Assembly (NCBI GenBank): GCA_022414725.1
Contig: CM039462.1
Span: 58,876,195 to 58,940,194, forward strand
DNA from: Microglena sp. YARC
Lineage: Eukaryota > Chlorophyta > Chlorophyceae > Chlamydomonadales > Chlamydomonadaceae
Direction of reading: 5' to 3'
Length of the DNA: 64,000 nt
The notes under the pieces: model-generated
Databases searched by the model: none
What the model saw: the letters and a program-made list of their open reading frames with translations, nothing else
Told to the model about the DNA's origin: nothing
Position numbers and translations under genes: made by a program
Shown here: piece by piece, positions 62,496 through 64,000 of the stretch
How the letters are laid out: each line of letters starts with the position of its first letter
Position numbering within the stretch: the stretch's first letter is position 1

Positions 62496-62499
62496 CGAT

Positions 62500-62634
62500 T
62501 ACAAATTTGCAAGACCTACAGTCAACGGAATACTTAAATGAAACCGCTTCGTGTACGGCACACCTTGCGGTGTAACCTAATATTGTCGCGACCACCGGAG
62601 GGGGACCGAGTGGTGTCTACAACAATACGAGCTT
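62500..62634. other. Short spacer with partial dispersed motif
   Basis: CTACAGTCAACGGAATACTT at 62517 resembles the dispersed CTACAGTCGGTGGAACAG motif. No gene. Confidence 0.35.
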
Positions 62635-63810
62635 TTATTCATCAACAACAACAGAGCTGCTGTGGGCAAATGGAAGAGGTCGTCCTAGACCCATCAATTC
62701 CATGCAGTGCAGCCTTGCGATTGTGAGAGCAGAAGAGCGATCCCGGTCCGAGTAAATGCATGTTTCTGGAGGTTCCCAGAGGTACCGCTCGATCGATTTT
62801 TGAGAATCGACAAGGGAAGTGGCGAAGCCACCCCTCCTGTGCTTCTCTTGTGCGCCTTTACGTTTATTGTACAACCTTACCCCTAAGTGGTCGCAATCAG
62901 CGACCTTTGGCATCGTTTTCGATTTCGTGTGACCAAAACGTTCACCACCCAACCTAAGCTTCACGTCTGCTGAACAAACGCTTGGGATCTTGTAAATACG
63001 TTCTTTTTCTTTACCCGTCTCCCACGACATAAGAGTCGTTTTGAACTCATCTGTCACAGAAACGTCCTCTTTGAAAATTCTTGTACACGATGCGAACATG
63101 GCCCCAGTGGGAACTGCAACTTCTCCCGGTCCAGTAGGCTTCAGTTTCGTGATGGCAGATCCGTAGGCCACGCAAACCTTCATATCAGGAAGTTCTTTCA
63201 TCATGCACCGCTTGATACCCGCCCAGAAAGAGTCTTTGACCTTTCGTTTTCCCTGTAACGCTGCAAGTTGTCACGGGATTCTCGGCGTCGCAAAGCCAAT
63301 CTCCACCACTCTTCAGAAAAGTTAGCGTAATTTGACAAGTACGCCGAGATCTTATCCGTCCTCGATGTACTCAAAGCTGCTCCATTTTCACGCAGAGACT
63401 CCCACATAGGAATAATGTCAGCAAAACGCAGTTCCTTCTGCCTTGTCTGCTTCTTGATACCCGACTTGTGGTAAAATGCACCACGTGTCAGCGTCCATGT
63501 CTTATTTTTATCGTCTGCCAAATACGTTACCGTAGCGATGTTGCTCCGTCCTGGGTCCACACCCAGGACGACGATACCCATATCGGGCAATATCGTTTTA
63601 AGTGAGCCGTCGTATTTTTCTGCGATCTTGATACCTTCTTCTTTACGAGGGTTCTTACAGGTCTTCTTCAGATCTGAGACAAGGACCTGTACTGTCTTGC
63701 TGTACTGCATGCTCAAGGAGACTCCGTCAGTACAGATGCTGCAGTCGAAAACCCACCCATTCTTGACAGGTGGTTTTCTGAAGAAGGAACCTGTGACTGT
63801 TTTTTGGGCA
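62635..63810 (-). pseudogene. Fanzor nuclease, N-terminally truncated and frameshifted
   Basis: 63205-63810 minus: VFDCSICTDGVSLSMQYSK, then RuvC-I VVLGVDPGRSNIATVTYL (Asp). Near 63245 the frame shifts: one reading ends SGRVSSGA, the other continues KVKDSFWAGIKRC into MKVCVAYGSAITKLKPTGPG. Then VSVTDEFKTTLMSW with the alternative catalytic Glu, and RuvC-III SDRDRSSALTIARL (Asp), followed by MGLGRPLPF. The DEFKTT segment lacks the CxxC that usually follows. The N-terminus is replaced at about 63800 by a DDE transposase fragment. It is clearly different from the Fanzor at 27004. Confidence 0.75.
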
Positions 63811-64000
63811 TGATGCAATAAATGCAACGAAGTCCGTCTTCTTCACAGATCCTTTCTTCACAACGAACTCTTTCCTACCATCTGAAAAAACTGCCATCAA
63901 CAAACTGTGGTGTACCCACCCACCAGTAGTTTTAACGATAACAGGTTTTCCTACAGGGGAATACCCATAATGTGGCTTGAGACACTCACTAAACCCACAT
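63798..64000 (-). pseudogene. IS630/Tc1 DDE transposase fragment joined to the Fanzor
   Basis: From the window edge: CGFSECLKPHYGYSPVGKP, KTTGGWVHHSLLMAVFSDGR, KKGSVKKTDFVAFIASCPKN, a middle part of an IS630-type catalytic domain (compare AGFYIGDTCRRGYCQRGKR and AAVSAKGIVHYKILDHN in 25988-26935). It then reads directly into the Fanzor sequence in another frame. The first acidic residue lies beyond the edge; the second is lost at the junction. Confidence 0.65.

Overview
The window looks like a decaying giant-virus (Nucleocytoviricota) insertion in a green algal genome, or the genome of a large algal virus heavily loaded with mobile DNA. Virus signs: a double jelly-roll major capsid protein (51.2-52.6 kb), virion fibre-like and RCC1-repeat proteins, DUF2177 and SLATT-like membrane proteins, HNH proteins, a C5 DNA methyltransferase, and Fanzor/IS607 genes. 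Algal signs: a secreted pherophorin-like protein (13.5-14.8 kb) and an apparently intron-containing DUF7869 gene (18.9-21.3 kb). No rRNA or tRNA gene was recognised.

Layout. 0-15 kb: a partial MscS-like end, two tandem fibre-like genes sharing anchor and stalk but carrying different heads (WSC-like versus bulb lectin), a coiled-coil gene, small membrane proteins, the methyltransferase, an unknown gene broken by an internal duplication, repeats, and the pherophorin. 15-26 kb: an RCC1 virion-like gene apparently split in two by about 4.4 kb of foreign DNA made of a 78-bp hairpin array and the DUF7869 gene. 25.9-32.7 kb: a 6.8-kb Tc1/IS630 element with 88-bp terminal inverted repeats (87 of 88 bases identical) and flanking TA, carrying its transposase, a Fanzor, a virion-like gene and degraded sequence. 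33.9-48.1 kb: two tandem copies of a 7-kb repeat-filled element without a convincing gene, lying within an IS607 TnpB/Fanzor gene whose TnpA follows. 49-62.5 kb: virus-like block with the capsid gene, HNH paralogs, an acidic repeat protein and a long fibre-like gene. 62.6-64 kb: a frameshifted Fanzor abutting a second DDE transposase fragment.

Many large genes are broken by one or two lesions: in-frame stops of all three kinds in the capsid, RCC1, Fanzor, IS607 and fibre-like genes, and frameshifts in others. This fits recent pseudogenisation of an endogenous virus better than an altered genetic code. Four virus-like genes share an upstream motif (A/G)AGAACAA placed 15-17 bases before the ATG, a candidate promoter element. 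The most distinctive structures are the Tc1-Fanzor element with virion cargo, the head-swapped fibre paralogs and the split RCC1 gene.
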